Of a stretch of 64,000 nt of DNA, positions 9,916-21,421 are shown in pieces (the stretch's first letter is position 1; each line of letters starts with the position of its first letter). Under the pieces are notes generated by a model. It had not been told where the DNA came from. It was given only the letters and a program-made list of their open reading frames with translations, and did not search any database. A program made the position numbers and the translations under genes. The stretch comes from Fallopia convolvulus (taxonomy: Eukaryota > Streptophyta > Magnoliopsida > Caryophyllales > Polygonaceae): contig OZ024721.1 in NCBI GenBank assembly GCA_964016875.1, positions 34,866,323-34,930,322 on the forward strand, read 5' to 3'.

Positions 9916-12744
9916 ATGCCAGCTGGACGTCGAAGGCTCGAATTTGACAATGCCGGTTATTATTCCGAACCTGAACGTTCTCTGCACCGTAGACGCCGAG
10001 AAAACCGAGCTATGGCTACACCCGATGAGTTGACTCGTCAGATGGCCAAACTACAGAGGTAGATGGAGGCGTTAAAAATCGAGAAAGAAGCCGCTGCTGC
10101 CGAGGCTGAGCGTCAACGAGTCAACAGTGCTCGTCTACAAGAAAAGTTGAATGCCTATCCAAGGAATGCCAAAGAATACATGCATCCGGAACTGAGGGTG
10201 CCAGAGTCTCCAATTGTGCTCCCGGAGATAGAGAAACCTTTTGAGATTAAGTCTCAATTTATATCCTTGATCAAACGGGCTCAGTTTGAAGGGAAATCTT
10301 CCGAGTGCCCTATGGAACATATTAGGAATTTTCTTGATTTATGTGACACCATAGCTGCTGAAGGTGTCTCACTTGAATATGTTCTGTTAAAAGCTTTCAT
10401 GTGGTCTCTTACTGGAAAGGCCCTGAGCTGGTTGGAGAGCTTACCTCCTAAGTCTATCAGGACTTGGAAGTCTTTGTATGATCAATTTCTTACAAAAATT
10501 TTCCCTCCTGCCAAGACGACGGAGTTGAGAAAACGTATCACCTCCTATCACCAGCTGCCTAATGAAACTTTTGTTGAAGCATGGGAAAGATTTAAAGAGA
10601 TGCTTAGACAGTGCCCCACTCATGGGCAACCTTTATATGTGCTCCAAGAAATCTTTTTCCATGGTATTAATGCAGAGACGAAGAACCGCATCAACACGCA
10701 TACAACGTGCGGTTTTATAGAGATGGAACCTACGGCTGCATGGGAATTGTTGGACAAGCTGTCTAACTATGATGCCATGTATGGTACCCAGCAATCTCCC
10801 CAGTCCTAGAAGCGTCTCTACATGCCTAACAAGGACGATGTTGACCCAGATGTCTAAAATCAATTTCTACAAGACGAGGTCAACCGCCTGAAGAAACAAG
10901 TAAGTTTTCTTAAATCCTCTCAATCTTGTCAAGAGTGTGGCTCTTCTACCCATAATACTTCTGTTTGCACTAACATAGAACAGGTAAGAGCCGCTGAGAC
11001 ATATGCTGAAGTGAACTATATGAGAGGCCCATACAGAAACCAGCCTAGTAATTTTGACAGGTCGAACACTTATCCAACGTGGGGCAACCAAAATCCGAAT
11101 GCTAACTATGTAGTGCCTCCACTGGATAGAAGACCTATATCATATCGACCTCCAGGCTATCAGGAGCCACCATCATGGGTACAAGGGTTACATGAAGGCA
11201 TTAACGGAGCGAATAACAAGGTTAACGAAGTTCAAGCCAACCTTAACAATCAAAACAAACGATGGGGAGAGTTCGATGTGTGGAAGAAAAATGTCGATTC
11301 TCAACTAGAGAACCTTGCTGCACAGATTCCAAGACCACAGGGGCAACTCCTGGGCCGTCCCGAGGAGAACCCTAAGGGACAAATAGCAGCGGTACACCTT
11401 AGGAGTGGAAAGACACTACCGGAGCGTGTCCAAGCTAAGGACAAGACTGAAGAGGACGCCACGGTTCAGCTCGGTAACGGCCCAGCGAGAGCGAGTACCG
11501 AACCGGCACACCATGGTGACGAGGCTCCCAGGGTCGTCAACGACCCTATTCCAGGTAAGTTTTCTAATCCGAACCCTCCTCTCAATCCCTGGGTAGTTAA
11601 CGACCCCATCAGGGTCGATAACGACCCGCTGAGAGAACCTAACGACCCTAGTGTCGACCCGGTAGCACCACCACTCGAGCCTGACTTGGTTCCGAGAATG
11701 GTGAAATCTCTTCCTTTTCCTATTAAGAAATCAAAGGACTCTATTGAGAGTAAGTTCAAGCGTTTCGTAAAGATTCTCCAGGGCAATAATATTTCCATCC
11801 CATTCGCTGAGGCCCTAAGCGAAATGCCGGCTTACACGAAATTTTTGAAAGATATTCTTAGCAGGAAAAGATCCATCACAAAGTTGCAAGACGAGGTCCG
11901 ATCTATTGCTCTGCTAGAAAAGCTAGGAGACCCAGGGAGATTTCCCATAACAATTGGCATAGGCGACCACAAATTCAAGGCTCTATGTGATCTGGGAGCC
12001 AGTGCTAGTTTACTCCCTCTTTCAATCTGGTCAAAAGCCAACATGGGACCACTAGAGCCTATAGACATGAACCTCTACATGGCAGACGAATCATTTATAA
12101 AAGCTACAGGAGTCGTGGACGATTATCCCATTCAAGTTGGGAAATTCTTTATTCCGAATGATTTCATTGTCCTTGATATGCCTGAGGACCCCCACGTCCC
12201 CATTATCCTAGGCAGGCCATTCCTAGCTACAGCAGGTGCTAGGGTTCACGTGCGAAAAGGACTTCTCACTTTTGATATTGGTGAGGAACGCGTGGAATTC
12301 AGCTTGGACCAAAACGCTAATGACCCAACTACGGCTACACAGATCGAGTTGACCCAGTCGGAACTCGACATAGTTGTTCCTACCGAGCCTCCTCCAATTA
12401 CCAAAATGGACGAGAATCTCACAGAAGTCCCTACCGAACCTCCTTGGCCCATTACCGAGTCCTACACGCAGGGCTATACTCCAGGTGAGTACTCTAACCA
12501 TGAATTCACTAATGCTAGTTATGATTCTTCTTCATACTTTGTTCCTACACCGTGCTCCACCGTTTATGCTATAAAGGAGTCCAGACCACCATGGTTTTCG
12601 GATTTCACTAACCCTTGTGTAGGAATATCGGGCATACTGATAGAAGATAAAGGACCAAATTTAGTGACTCAAGCCAATAATGCCTACAAAGCTAAGTATG
12701 GGGTATCTCAAGACCCTAACATAACCGCAAAAGAGCCACCTTGA
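9916..12744 (+). pseudogene. Athila-like gag-protease polyprotein, interrupted
   Basis: One continuous frame from an ATG at 9916 to a stop at 12742-12744, broken by in-frame stops at 10060 (TAG), 10807 (TAG) and 10855 (TAA). The N-terminal part is Arg-rich. At 10063-10809 lies a retrotransposon gag capsid domain (for example ALSWLESLPPKSIRTW and ETFVEAWERFKEML). A CX2CX4HX4C zinc knuckle follows at 10927-10968. At about 11935-12270 there is an aspartic protease with the D-L-G-A active-site variant (ALCDLGASASLLPLSI) and the ILGRPFLATA flap-end motif. The linker at 11520-11660 encodes a repeated VVNDP-type peptide that coincides with the palindromic DNA motif of this element. No RT follows. 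Confidence 0.85.
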
Positions 12745-13951
12745 GCCAAGGTAAGTACGTCGGGCTGACGACGTTAAAAATAGCGCTTACGGGAGGCAAC
12801 TCGCTTTTAGTATAGTTTAGTTTTTCTTCTTTTCTCTTTTTATTTTTCCTAGTTTTCTTTTGAGTTTTAGAAAGTAGTTTAGAAGTAGAAAGATAGAATA
12901 GATTTAAGCTAACAAGATGCAGGAGTTGGGCTCATAAATCACTCACGAAAGGCTACGGCGGCTCGTTAACGACCCACCCAGGGTCGTTAACGACCCGGTT
13001 TGGCGACCCGACTCGTCAAAACGGGTAGGTAAGTTTTTTAACCCTAATCTATCTTATATCTTACCCATGTGCCGCCCCCTTTCACCTCTTCTCCTACCCC
13101 TAGCCTCTCCTATAAAACCCTTCCAAACCTCCCAAAACTCCACTCTTAATCTCTCAATCTAAAAGCTTAAATCCCCCAAGATCCCTACCGAAATTCCTCA
13201 CCACCGATCGGAATTTTCACCGCCACCGAACTTCGGAGACCCACTTAGTTAACGAAGTTCGCCGCCCTTGCTCTACTTACCGACGAGATTCGAGCTCGTT
13301 AACCACCCCAATTTTCGATCTTTGTTCTTCAATCTCTCAATCTACCGGTATGATTTCTAAACCCTAACTCTTTCTTGCATGATTCATGGTTTATAGGGTC
13401 AAAATTTCATATCTTGTTCATAGAGGATCGAATGGCATGTTCTTGTTGCTCAATGAGTTTATTGCTTAATGTATTGGTGGTTGATTTTGATTTCTATGAG
13501 TTTATTCTTGCTCGATTCTCCATTGCAATTTGATTAAGAAAAGCATGAACTACCTTGTTTTAGAATTGTTTTGATCTTCACCATGAGTTTCTTGGGCGAC
13601 TATAGCATGTTCGGGATGGGTAATTGAGCAAGTATGGGGTGTGTATACCCGATTGTGTGCCTTACATAAGATTATGAGAGATGCATGCTTGATTCATGGC
13701 TTAATTTAGGAGTCTTTTCCACTCGGAAATTTTCGACTGGTTCTTGTACAGGCTCGTTAACGACCCACCCAGGCTCGTTAACGACCCTGCGTATCATCAA
13801 AGTTGAAAAACCAGTCCAAACCCATTACGGACCCCAATTGGGCAGTTAACGAGGCATTCCGAGAAGCTACTTCAAGACCAAGTATGGGGTCTCTTGTCTA
13901 TTGATTTGAGTGGATCTTATCTTGGAAAAGTTGTATTCTTTTTAGGTCCAC
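12745..13951 (+). other. Non-coding spacer of element A between protease and ORF2
   Basis: It starts with a segment (GACGTTAAAAATAGCGCTTA, around 12770) conserved downstream of the protease in element B. It contains two tight palindrome pairs (12963/12983 and 13754/13775) and no long frame. This is where an autonomous relative would be expected to carry RT and integrase. Confidence 0.6.
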
Positions 13952-15375
13952 ATGTCAAGTTCAAGCCGAGCCGCAACCCGAGCCCAAAAGAAGAGGAGGA
14001 ATCAATGGTCCCCATCTCCACCCCGCATGGACAACGTGATATTACGCACTCAAGGACAAGCGGACCGCTACAATGCCATACTAGACAAGGACCACAACAC
14101 TAGGTGGTTCTCGAGGTCGAGTGCAAAGCAAATGCAGATCTACGATGATGTCAAGGAGGCCTTCGCTATTCTCGGCGTGCCTCACTTATTGAAGAAGGAT
14201 GATGTACTACACTTCCCGGCTCTCACATCCGAGTTCCTAGCCACTCTTGAGACGAGATTCCCGACGAAGACTTCGGAAGGAAGAATCAGATTCAGGCTCG
14301 GTAATGTGAATCGTGAGTTTACTTTGGCGGAATTCAACACCATTCTTGAGCTCCCAAATCCTTCTCGAGATTACAGTCTCAAGGATTACAAGGTGACGAG
14401 GACTTGGAGCTACATCACCGGGGAGGTAGAGTCCTCCGCTGCAGCACTATCCGGGGCGAGCATCATCAACCCCATTTTTAGGATCATTCTCCGAGTCCTA
14501 GCCGCTACATTCTGGCCTAAAAGGGAGTTGAACAGGCCGACAAGGATAGAAGTTGCATGTCTCCGCACCATTCTTTTTTAGGATCCCGCCCCATTGAACT
14601 TGGGGTACGAATGGCTATACTATGTTGAGAAGTCGATCAAGTCGAAGGAGGTATGGTGCGGGAACCTAGTAAGTCTCTTGGCAACCAATCTTGGAGTTGA
14701 TCTCACCCTCTACACACCGGCTCATGCTCAGCTGCTCAACAGGAACTATTGGTTTAGTTCCGATATTTTTACACAGGTTCGGGATGGGTACACTACAAAA
14801 GTTCTAGGCCGAGATGTTGTACCCACCCTGGATAAGTTGGAGCTACTTTATGTACCAAATTGGTACGAGGCATGGACGGGGCATGCATTCCCGTTAGAGC
14901 CCAAGCCACAAGATGAGTTGTCACTTAGGCCGTGTGAGTCCCGGTTTGAGAGAGAGGGAGACGAGATGGAAGAAGATGATGAAGATGAGAATGAAGAGGC
15001 AGCTACAGAAGGAGGTACAGAGGAGCTTGACATTGAGGAGGATGACCTCGATACAGAAATTCTGGGCACCAATGTCTTCGTTAACGAGCCCAGCCACCTA
15101 CCGACCCTCATTCTTACGGTCTCATGCCATACAACCCAGTGCTTTATCAAGACCATTTCCAGCCTCACTACCAACCACCTCCTCAGCCCAAGTACACTGG
15201 ATCAAGTATCCCGCCACCATGGGCCGAAGATCTTTCAGCTCAGATGCAGCAGCTTAACCTTCAGCAGACACATATTCATCGGAGGATGGATAGATGGGAG
15301 AGTGTCTATTCTGCTCGCATGGCATTCGAGGATACGAGGCATCAACAGAGAGAGGCGGAGGATGCAGAGCGCTAG
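13952..15375 (+). pseudogene. ATHILA ORF1-like protein of element A, interrupted
   Basis: A frame from ATG 13952 has an in-frame TAG at 14579-14581, then continues in the same frame. About 15060-15120 the reading shifts by one frame into a Gln/Pro-rich C-terminus with coiled-coil character (15124-15375). The N-terminal basic segment (SSRAATRAQKKRR) is followed by a domain resembling the ATHILA ORF1 family (SEFLATLETRFP, RFRLGNVNREFTLAEF). Next comes a strongly acidic run (about 14955-15060, Glu/Asp-rich). The role of this protein family is unknown; it is not a polymerase or integrase. Element B lacks this gene. Family assignment is by pattern recognition only. Confidence 0.65.
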
Positions 15376-17139
15376 AGGACGATGTATGACTTCATGGGGA
15401 ACTTCGAGCATTATTTTCCACCACCTGGGCGTTGAGTCAGTCTGAAAACTTGTTTTCTTTTCTGCTTTCAAGATCTTGTAAGTTTTTCTTTTTCTTTTGT
15501 TTTCTTTCTTTTGTTTTGTTTTGTTTTCTTCTTCTTATTTTTATTACAGTGGAGACACTGTAATTTTAAGTATGGGGTGGGAAAGGATAGAAAAACTTGT
15601 GTCATATTTTTTATGTGTTTTATTTGCTTTGAGTAGTTCTTTGTTCCATAAAAATCAAAAAAAATTAAAAAAAATAAATCGAAAAAATCGTTGAAAATTT
15701 AAACAAAAAAAGAAGAGTTTTTTTAGAATTGATCGATACCCTTTTTCTTATGGTTCTATGATAGTAGTTGCTAGCATTATCATATAATTCCTTGCAAGCA
15801 TGTCTTTGATAGTATAGCCTGATTCTTATTTTGAAGTTGTTTTTAGGAAGGAATAGCATATGATGAAATTGAGCATGTATACCTTATTAGCATAAGTGAT
15901 GCAATCCAACAAGAAAATTTACCTTGTGAGTTATTTTTGGCCTTATAGGGAGAATATAAAAAAACTCCTCTTCTTTTCTTGTGTGATTTACTCTCTATAT
16001 GCATATTATCTCTTGGAATTGTGATGGTTATCTATTACTTGAGACCTATATAAGATTTATAGTTCATTACTTGTGAAGATCATATGATAGAGAACTTTTT
16101 CATGAGCCCTATTAATCCATATCTACCCTTACATGATCCTCTTTTTGAAGCCAATTTGAGCCTTTAAGCCTTTTATTTTTAGCTCCATAAAATTGTTCCC
16201 TAGCCGAGATAAGCTTGACCCTATCCGGGGATTAGGACTTAGATTGGAGAGGTCAGTTTTTTTGAGTGAGATGTTATGATTGGTTTTGAAATTGAGGGAT
16301 TGTTGGGAAGGGTAGATTGGAAGTCTCTTGTTTTATGTTGTAAAAAGAAAGATCTCTTGGTAAGAAAGGATGCATAAAAGAAAAGTTGTTGAGAAAAAGT
16401 GAAGGAAATGTACACGATGAAGTTCGTTAACGACCCTGGTGGTTCGTTAACGAGGCTGCGTAAGAAAAGAAAAGAGAGGTTGATAAGAAAAGGAAGAGAA
16501 GTAAGATGTGCATTTGTGTTTGAAAGACAAATCAGAGATTCTTTTGAGTTATTTTATGAGACTTTCTAGGATATGATGGGTGAGTGAAAGAAAAGTGCAT
16601 ATTGAAGAGTGAGTTTGGTATGATTTTTGTATGAGTGTTTTGTTTGTGTGTGAGTTTTTAGGAGTCTTTGATTCCCGGATATTATTAGCACCACATAGCC
16701 AAAATATTTCCACGCCTTATTGTCTTTACCAAGCCCCATTACAACCCGGCCGAATGGAAGCTTCTATGAAGTTTTTCATTGAGCCTAAGTTCTCTTGATG
16801 ATTTTTGCTTGTTTTGACAAATCTTAGGTGGAGAGTTTGGTGATATAAGTTCCAATTTCTATGAGTTTTTGTATATAAGATGAGTTGAGAGATTGAATTT
16901 ATAAGCCTAAACACTTGAGAGTTGAGTGAAACACGCATTATCCCTTGTGAGGTTGGATTGTATTTTCTTATGTCTATTTGGTGCATATATGTGTGATGAC
17001 ATTAATAGTCATTTGCTATTTTCTTCTATGTGTTGAAGTAGCTTTTTAGATGATGGCTATGAGCTTGATGAGTATGATTGTTTGGTTTTGATTATTGTTT
17101 AGTGATTGCTTGAGGACAAGCAAGTTAAGTACGGGGTAT
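15376..17139 (+). repeat. 3' non-coding region of element A, inverted-repeat arm
   Basis: About 1.76 kb with no gene, T-rich near 15480-15720. It is extensively similar to the reverse complement of 17166-18660 in element B, for example the ACAACCCGGCCGAATGGAAG block near 16742 and its counterpart near 17555, and GATTGCTTGAGGACAAGCAA at the inner end. It contains a palindrome pair at 16424/16444. Confidence 0.8.
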
Positions 17140-17165
17140 TAAAAACACAACTAAAAAGGCGGACA
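17140..17165 (-). repeat. 26-bp remnant of the 3' LTR of element B
   Basis: Read on the minus strand it is TGTCCGCCTTTTTAGTTGTG plus a few bases, matching the start of the B LTR at 22755 leftwards. It follows the end of B's internal region and is then cut off by the end of element A. It is the only 3' LTR sequence left for either element. Confidence 0.8.
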
Positions 17166-19079
17166 TCAAAATACCCCATACTTAGACTTGCTTGTCCTCA
17201 AGCAATAAACAAGACAAGAACCAAAACCAACAACACATATAGTAAGTCAATGCCCTTATCAAAAAGCAACATTAAAGCACAAGTAGAAATAAATAGACAA
17301 GTGAATCTAACGTCATCACACATATATAAGCAACCTCAAGCAAAAGCAACTAGAAATCCAACCTCACAAGGGTAACATGTATTTCTCTCAACTCTCAAGT
17401 GTTTAGGCTTAGAATAACAACTCTCAACTCAATTCAATATACAAAAATCAACATAGTCATTGTTACTTATATTACCAAACTCTCCACCCGAGATGTCAAA
17501 ATACATAAAAATCATCAAGAGAACTTAGGCTCAATGAAAATCTTCATAGAAGCTTCCATTCGGCCGAGTTGTAATGGGGCTTGGTAAAAACAAATAAGGC
17601 ATGGAAAACTTTTGGCCATGTGGTGCTAATAATATCCGGGAATTAAAGACTCCTAAAAACTCACATATCTCCGAATCTCTCAAAACAATAACATACCAAA
17701 CTCACTCAAACATTATGCTCAAACTTATCTCTTTAACCCTTTTTATCCCAACTTAATCTTGCTTACAAACACTTGGGAAATTTGGCTCATGCACACTTTA
17801 CACTTTTCAGCTCTTTTTCTTTTCTTTTTTTTCCTTTCTGATTTTTCACACTTTTTTTCTTATGCTGGAAGCTCGTTACCGAACCCTTCTAGGTTCGGTA
17901 ACGATGTTTGCTCATTTTTCTTTCTTTCTTTCACTTCTTTCCACTTCTTTCGCAAATGCATTCAGGGAACCAAACTCCTATTACATAACAAACTGCAATC
18001 TTTCTTTTCCCAACCCATATTACCCCACACTTGAACCAAACAATCTCACTCAACAAAACCATCACCAACACTAAGTCCTAATCCCCGGATAGGGTCAAGC
18101 TTTCATCGGCTAGGGAACATTTTTGTGGAGCTAAAAATAAAAGGTTTAAAGGCTCAACTTGGCTTCAAAAAGAGGATAATGATAAGGTAGGTAACAAGAG
18201 AGGATAAAAAATGGCTAAAAAGAAACAAGTTCTCCATCATATGATCTCACATGCAATGAACTAATATCTCATAAAGGTCTCAAATAATAGATAACCATAT
18301 CAATGACAAGAGATAATATGCATAAGGAGAGTAAATCACACAAGGAAAGAAGAGGGATTTTTGATGTTCTCCTTATAAGGCCAAAAATAACTCACAAGGT
18401 AGCAATTTTTGTTGGATTTCAGTCACTTTTACCTAAGATCATATGTGCTCAATTTCATCACAAGCTAAATATTCCACATAAAAACAAATTTTCAACATGA
18501 TTCAGGCAAAGTTATCCAAACATGCTAAAGGAATTACATGATCAAGCAAGTTAAAGCATATCATAGGACATCTAAGTGGAATATTATCAATCCTAAAAAC
18601 ACAAACAAAGACACAAAACTGAGTTACCTTTTCCATACCCCATACTTAAACAGAACAGTATCCTCACTGTTTAAAACAAAGACATAAAAATAAAGAGGAT
18701 AAGAAAAGGGAACTCACAAAATAAAACTGAAGTTGTTTGAAACCATTAATCACTTGAGGAATTTTGAATTTTTTCGATCCGGTAGAGGTCGGTACCGAGC
18801 CTGTGAAGGTCGGTAACGAGCTTGTTGTATGCTTGTACCGATTCTTCTTGATTTTAGCACTTCTTAACTTTTTTGTACCTGAGTCACTTTAGAAAAACTT
18901 CTATCTCTACTACACTAATCTAACCTAAAACAAGTCAAAAGAAAGCTAGCAAAAAGAACTAAGAAAGCAAAAACTTAAAGCGAAAACTAAAAGCGGGTTG
19001 TCTCCTGTAAGCGCTATTTTTAACGTCGTTAGCCCGACGAACTTACCTTGGCGGATCAGGGCGGCTTGAAACCGGCTTT
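17166..19079 (-). repeat. 3' non-coding region of element B, inverted-repeat arm
   Basis: No gene. About 1.5 kb mirrors 15540-17139 of A. The protease-proximal end (19000-19060) is homologous to A 12750-12810, so the intervening ORF2 has been deleted in B relative to A. It contains degenerate palindrome pairs near 17870/17895 and 18789/18808. Confidence 0.75.
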
Positions 19080-20971
19080 TTAGGGATCAAGAGAAACCCC
19101 ATACTTAGCCGAAACAACATCAAAGCCCCTTTCCAAGAGATATGGTCCTCTATCATCCACAAGTATGCTTGGTAATCCTACAACAGGGTTAGTAAAATCT
19201 GAAAACCAAGGAGGTTTTGACTCCTTCATATGACTAACAGTAGGATTTAACATAGAACAATGATAGGAGAAAGGATCATGACCAGAATCAATTGGATCAG
19301 AATAAGAAAACTTACTTTGATCGAGCAGAAAAGGGCTCGTTACCGAAGCTATGTTGGTCGTTAACGACCCTGCTGGATTTGGAAGTGGCTCGATGTCGTG
19401 CCGGGATCCACCTCCCACCTCATTTTTATTCAGATAAGGGTCATTACTGACCCATGGGGGTCGGTAGGCTCCTTGATAGGCGTGTCTCCATTGAATTTGC
19501 TCATTTCTGTACTCAGAGAGGGGTCGTTACCGAGCCATGGTGGGTCGGTAAGCTCCTCAGTACTACAACTAGCCACTTCGCTTATGGGCGAATTGAAATG
19601 AAACTCGACCTTCTCTTCTCCAATATCAAACGTGAGAAGTCCTTTTCTGACATCTACACATGCTCCTGCAGTGGCTAAGAATGGTCTTCCAAGAATGATC
19701 GGTACCATGGGGTCCTCAGGCATATCTAGCACAATGAAGTCATTGGGAACAAAGAATTTTCCAACTTGGATAGGGACATCGTCAATGACTTCAGTTGCTC
19801 TTACAAAAGATCCATCCGCCATGTAGAGTTTCATATTGACAGGCTCCAGTGGTCCCATGTTAGCCTTGATCCAGATAGACAATGGTAATAAACTGGCACT
19901 GGCACCTAGATCACATAGAGCTTTAAAACGGTGAGTTCCAATACCAATTGAAATTGCAAACTTACCTGGATCACCGAGTTTTTTAGGGAGCTTTATGGAA
20001 TGAACCTCATTTGACATCTCTGATATAGATCTTTTCCTACTCAAAATCTCTTTTAAGAATTTAGCATAGGCAGGCATTTCATTAAGGGCATCAGTAAATG
20101 GAATTGAAATATTTAACCCTTGAATTTTAACAAACCGTCTAAACTTTCCTTCCGTAACATCATTAGACTTCTTCGGGAAAGGAAGAGTTTTTGACGGACT
20201 CGGGATAGAGAGAACCCCGGATCGGGACCCTACCGAATCGACAAGAGGGTCGATCGGTGCATAAGAAGGGTCGGTACCGACCTTGGTGGGGTCGGTAATG
20301 AACTCAAAGCTTGGTTCAGAAGACTTACCTGGGCTGGGATCGTTAACGACCCTGGGGGTATCGGTACCGAGTTGTTCAAGCTCGGTAACGACCCTCTTCG
20401 GCAAGTTGTCGACCTGGGCCGTGGCGTCCTCTTCAGATTCGGGGTCCTTCTCCTTGGATTTGACACGATCCGGTAGTGTCTTTCCGCTCCTAAGGTGTAC
20501 TGCTGCTATTTGTCCTCTCGGGTTCTCGTCGGGTCGACCCGGAAATTGCCCTTGAGGTCTTAGAATCCGTGCAGCTAGGTTACCCAGTTGGGAGTCAACG
20601 CTCCTCTTCCAAACATCGAACTCTCCCCATCTTTTCATTTGATTGTTAAGGTTGTCTTGTACTCCATTGATCCCTTCATAAAGTCCTTGCACCCAAGATG
20701 GTGGCTCTTGATAGCCTGGGGGTCTATAAGGAGGAGCCCTCTGTTCTTGCTGAGGAGGTTGGCTCCCTTGGCCGTATGCATAATTGCCCCATGTGGGCTG
20801 ATTGTAATTCCTCCCTGCATAAAAAGTATCACCTTGGTTCCTATATGGACCCCTCATGTAATTAGCTTTTTCATATGCCTCAGCAGCTATGGTTTCTCTT
20901 TCTCTCTGGATCTCCTCTATCTCTAAACAGAGTTCAGCAATATGCTTAGCTAGTTCTTCAGGTGTAGCCAT
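19080..20971 (-). pseudogene. gag-protease derivative of element B lacking the capsid core
   Basis: The minus-strand frame runs from ATG 20971 to a stop at 19430, then continues in a different frame at 19418-19080 after a shift of one base near 19420-19440. The first residues (MATPEELAKHIAEL) match the N-terminal coiled segment of A. About 35 residues later the frame jumps to the region after A's zinc knuckle (NYMRGPYRNQ), so the whole capsid domain and knuckle are absent. The protease part is intact in sequence (FKALCDLGASASLLPLSIW, ILGRPFLATAG). The linker carries VVNDP and VGTDP peptides that overlap the palindromic DNA motifs. It could supply a protease-like domain but no particle protein. 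Confidence 0.8.
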
Positions 20972-21396
20972 AGCTTTGCGTTCTCTTAATCTCTTGTGGA
21001 GGGAACGCTTGAGTTCAAGGTCTACTTTATTGGATTAGAGACAACTCGACGTCCTTCAGCTGTCCTACGCTGTAAGCAAAAACAAAAACAAAAAAAAACG
21101 AAATCAAAAGCAAAACGGGTTCTCGGAGAAGGGTCGGTACCGAGGCCCAGGGGGTCTGATCGAGCCTGTAGCGATCCCGTAAAACAAAAACTGAAAAGAA
21201 AGAAGCAACTACCTGTCGACAGGTTTGGTACCGACCTGGTAAGGTCGTTAATGAATCGATAGTGACCTAGAAAGTAAACGGAAAAAGCATAAAAACTGGG
21301 TTGCCCAACAGGGTTGGTACCGACCCTAGGGGGTCGTTACCGACTCGCCGGAGTCCCAAAAAACGTAAAAAGAACAAAACTTGGCACTATTAAAAT

Positions 21397-21416
21397 CTCC
21401 CCGACAACGGCGCCAA
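21397..21416 (-). promoter_or_regulatory. Primer-binding site of element B, tRNA-Asp type
   Basis: On the minus strand it reads TTGGCGCCGTTGTCGGGG, one mismatch (T for C) from the site in A. It lies directly inside the B 5' LTR and fixes the minus orientation. Confidence 0.8.
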
Positions 21417-21421
21417 TTAGT

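Larger units (their letters stand above)
8308..17139 (+). mobile_element. Athila-like Ty3/gypsy element A, non-autonomous, 3' LTR lost
   Basis: In order: 5' LTR (8308 to about 9797), tRNA-Asp-type primer site, gag-protease frame, non-coding spacer, an ATHILA ORF1-like gene, and a long 3' region that stops at the sequence (GGGGTATT) which in partner B directly precedes the 3' LTR. No reverse transcriptase, RNase H or integrase can be found between the protease and the second ORF, so the element is non-autonomous. The coding frames carry several stops. The 3' end abuts a 26-bp LTR stub belonging to the inverted element B. Confidence 0.82.
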
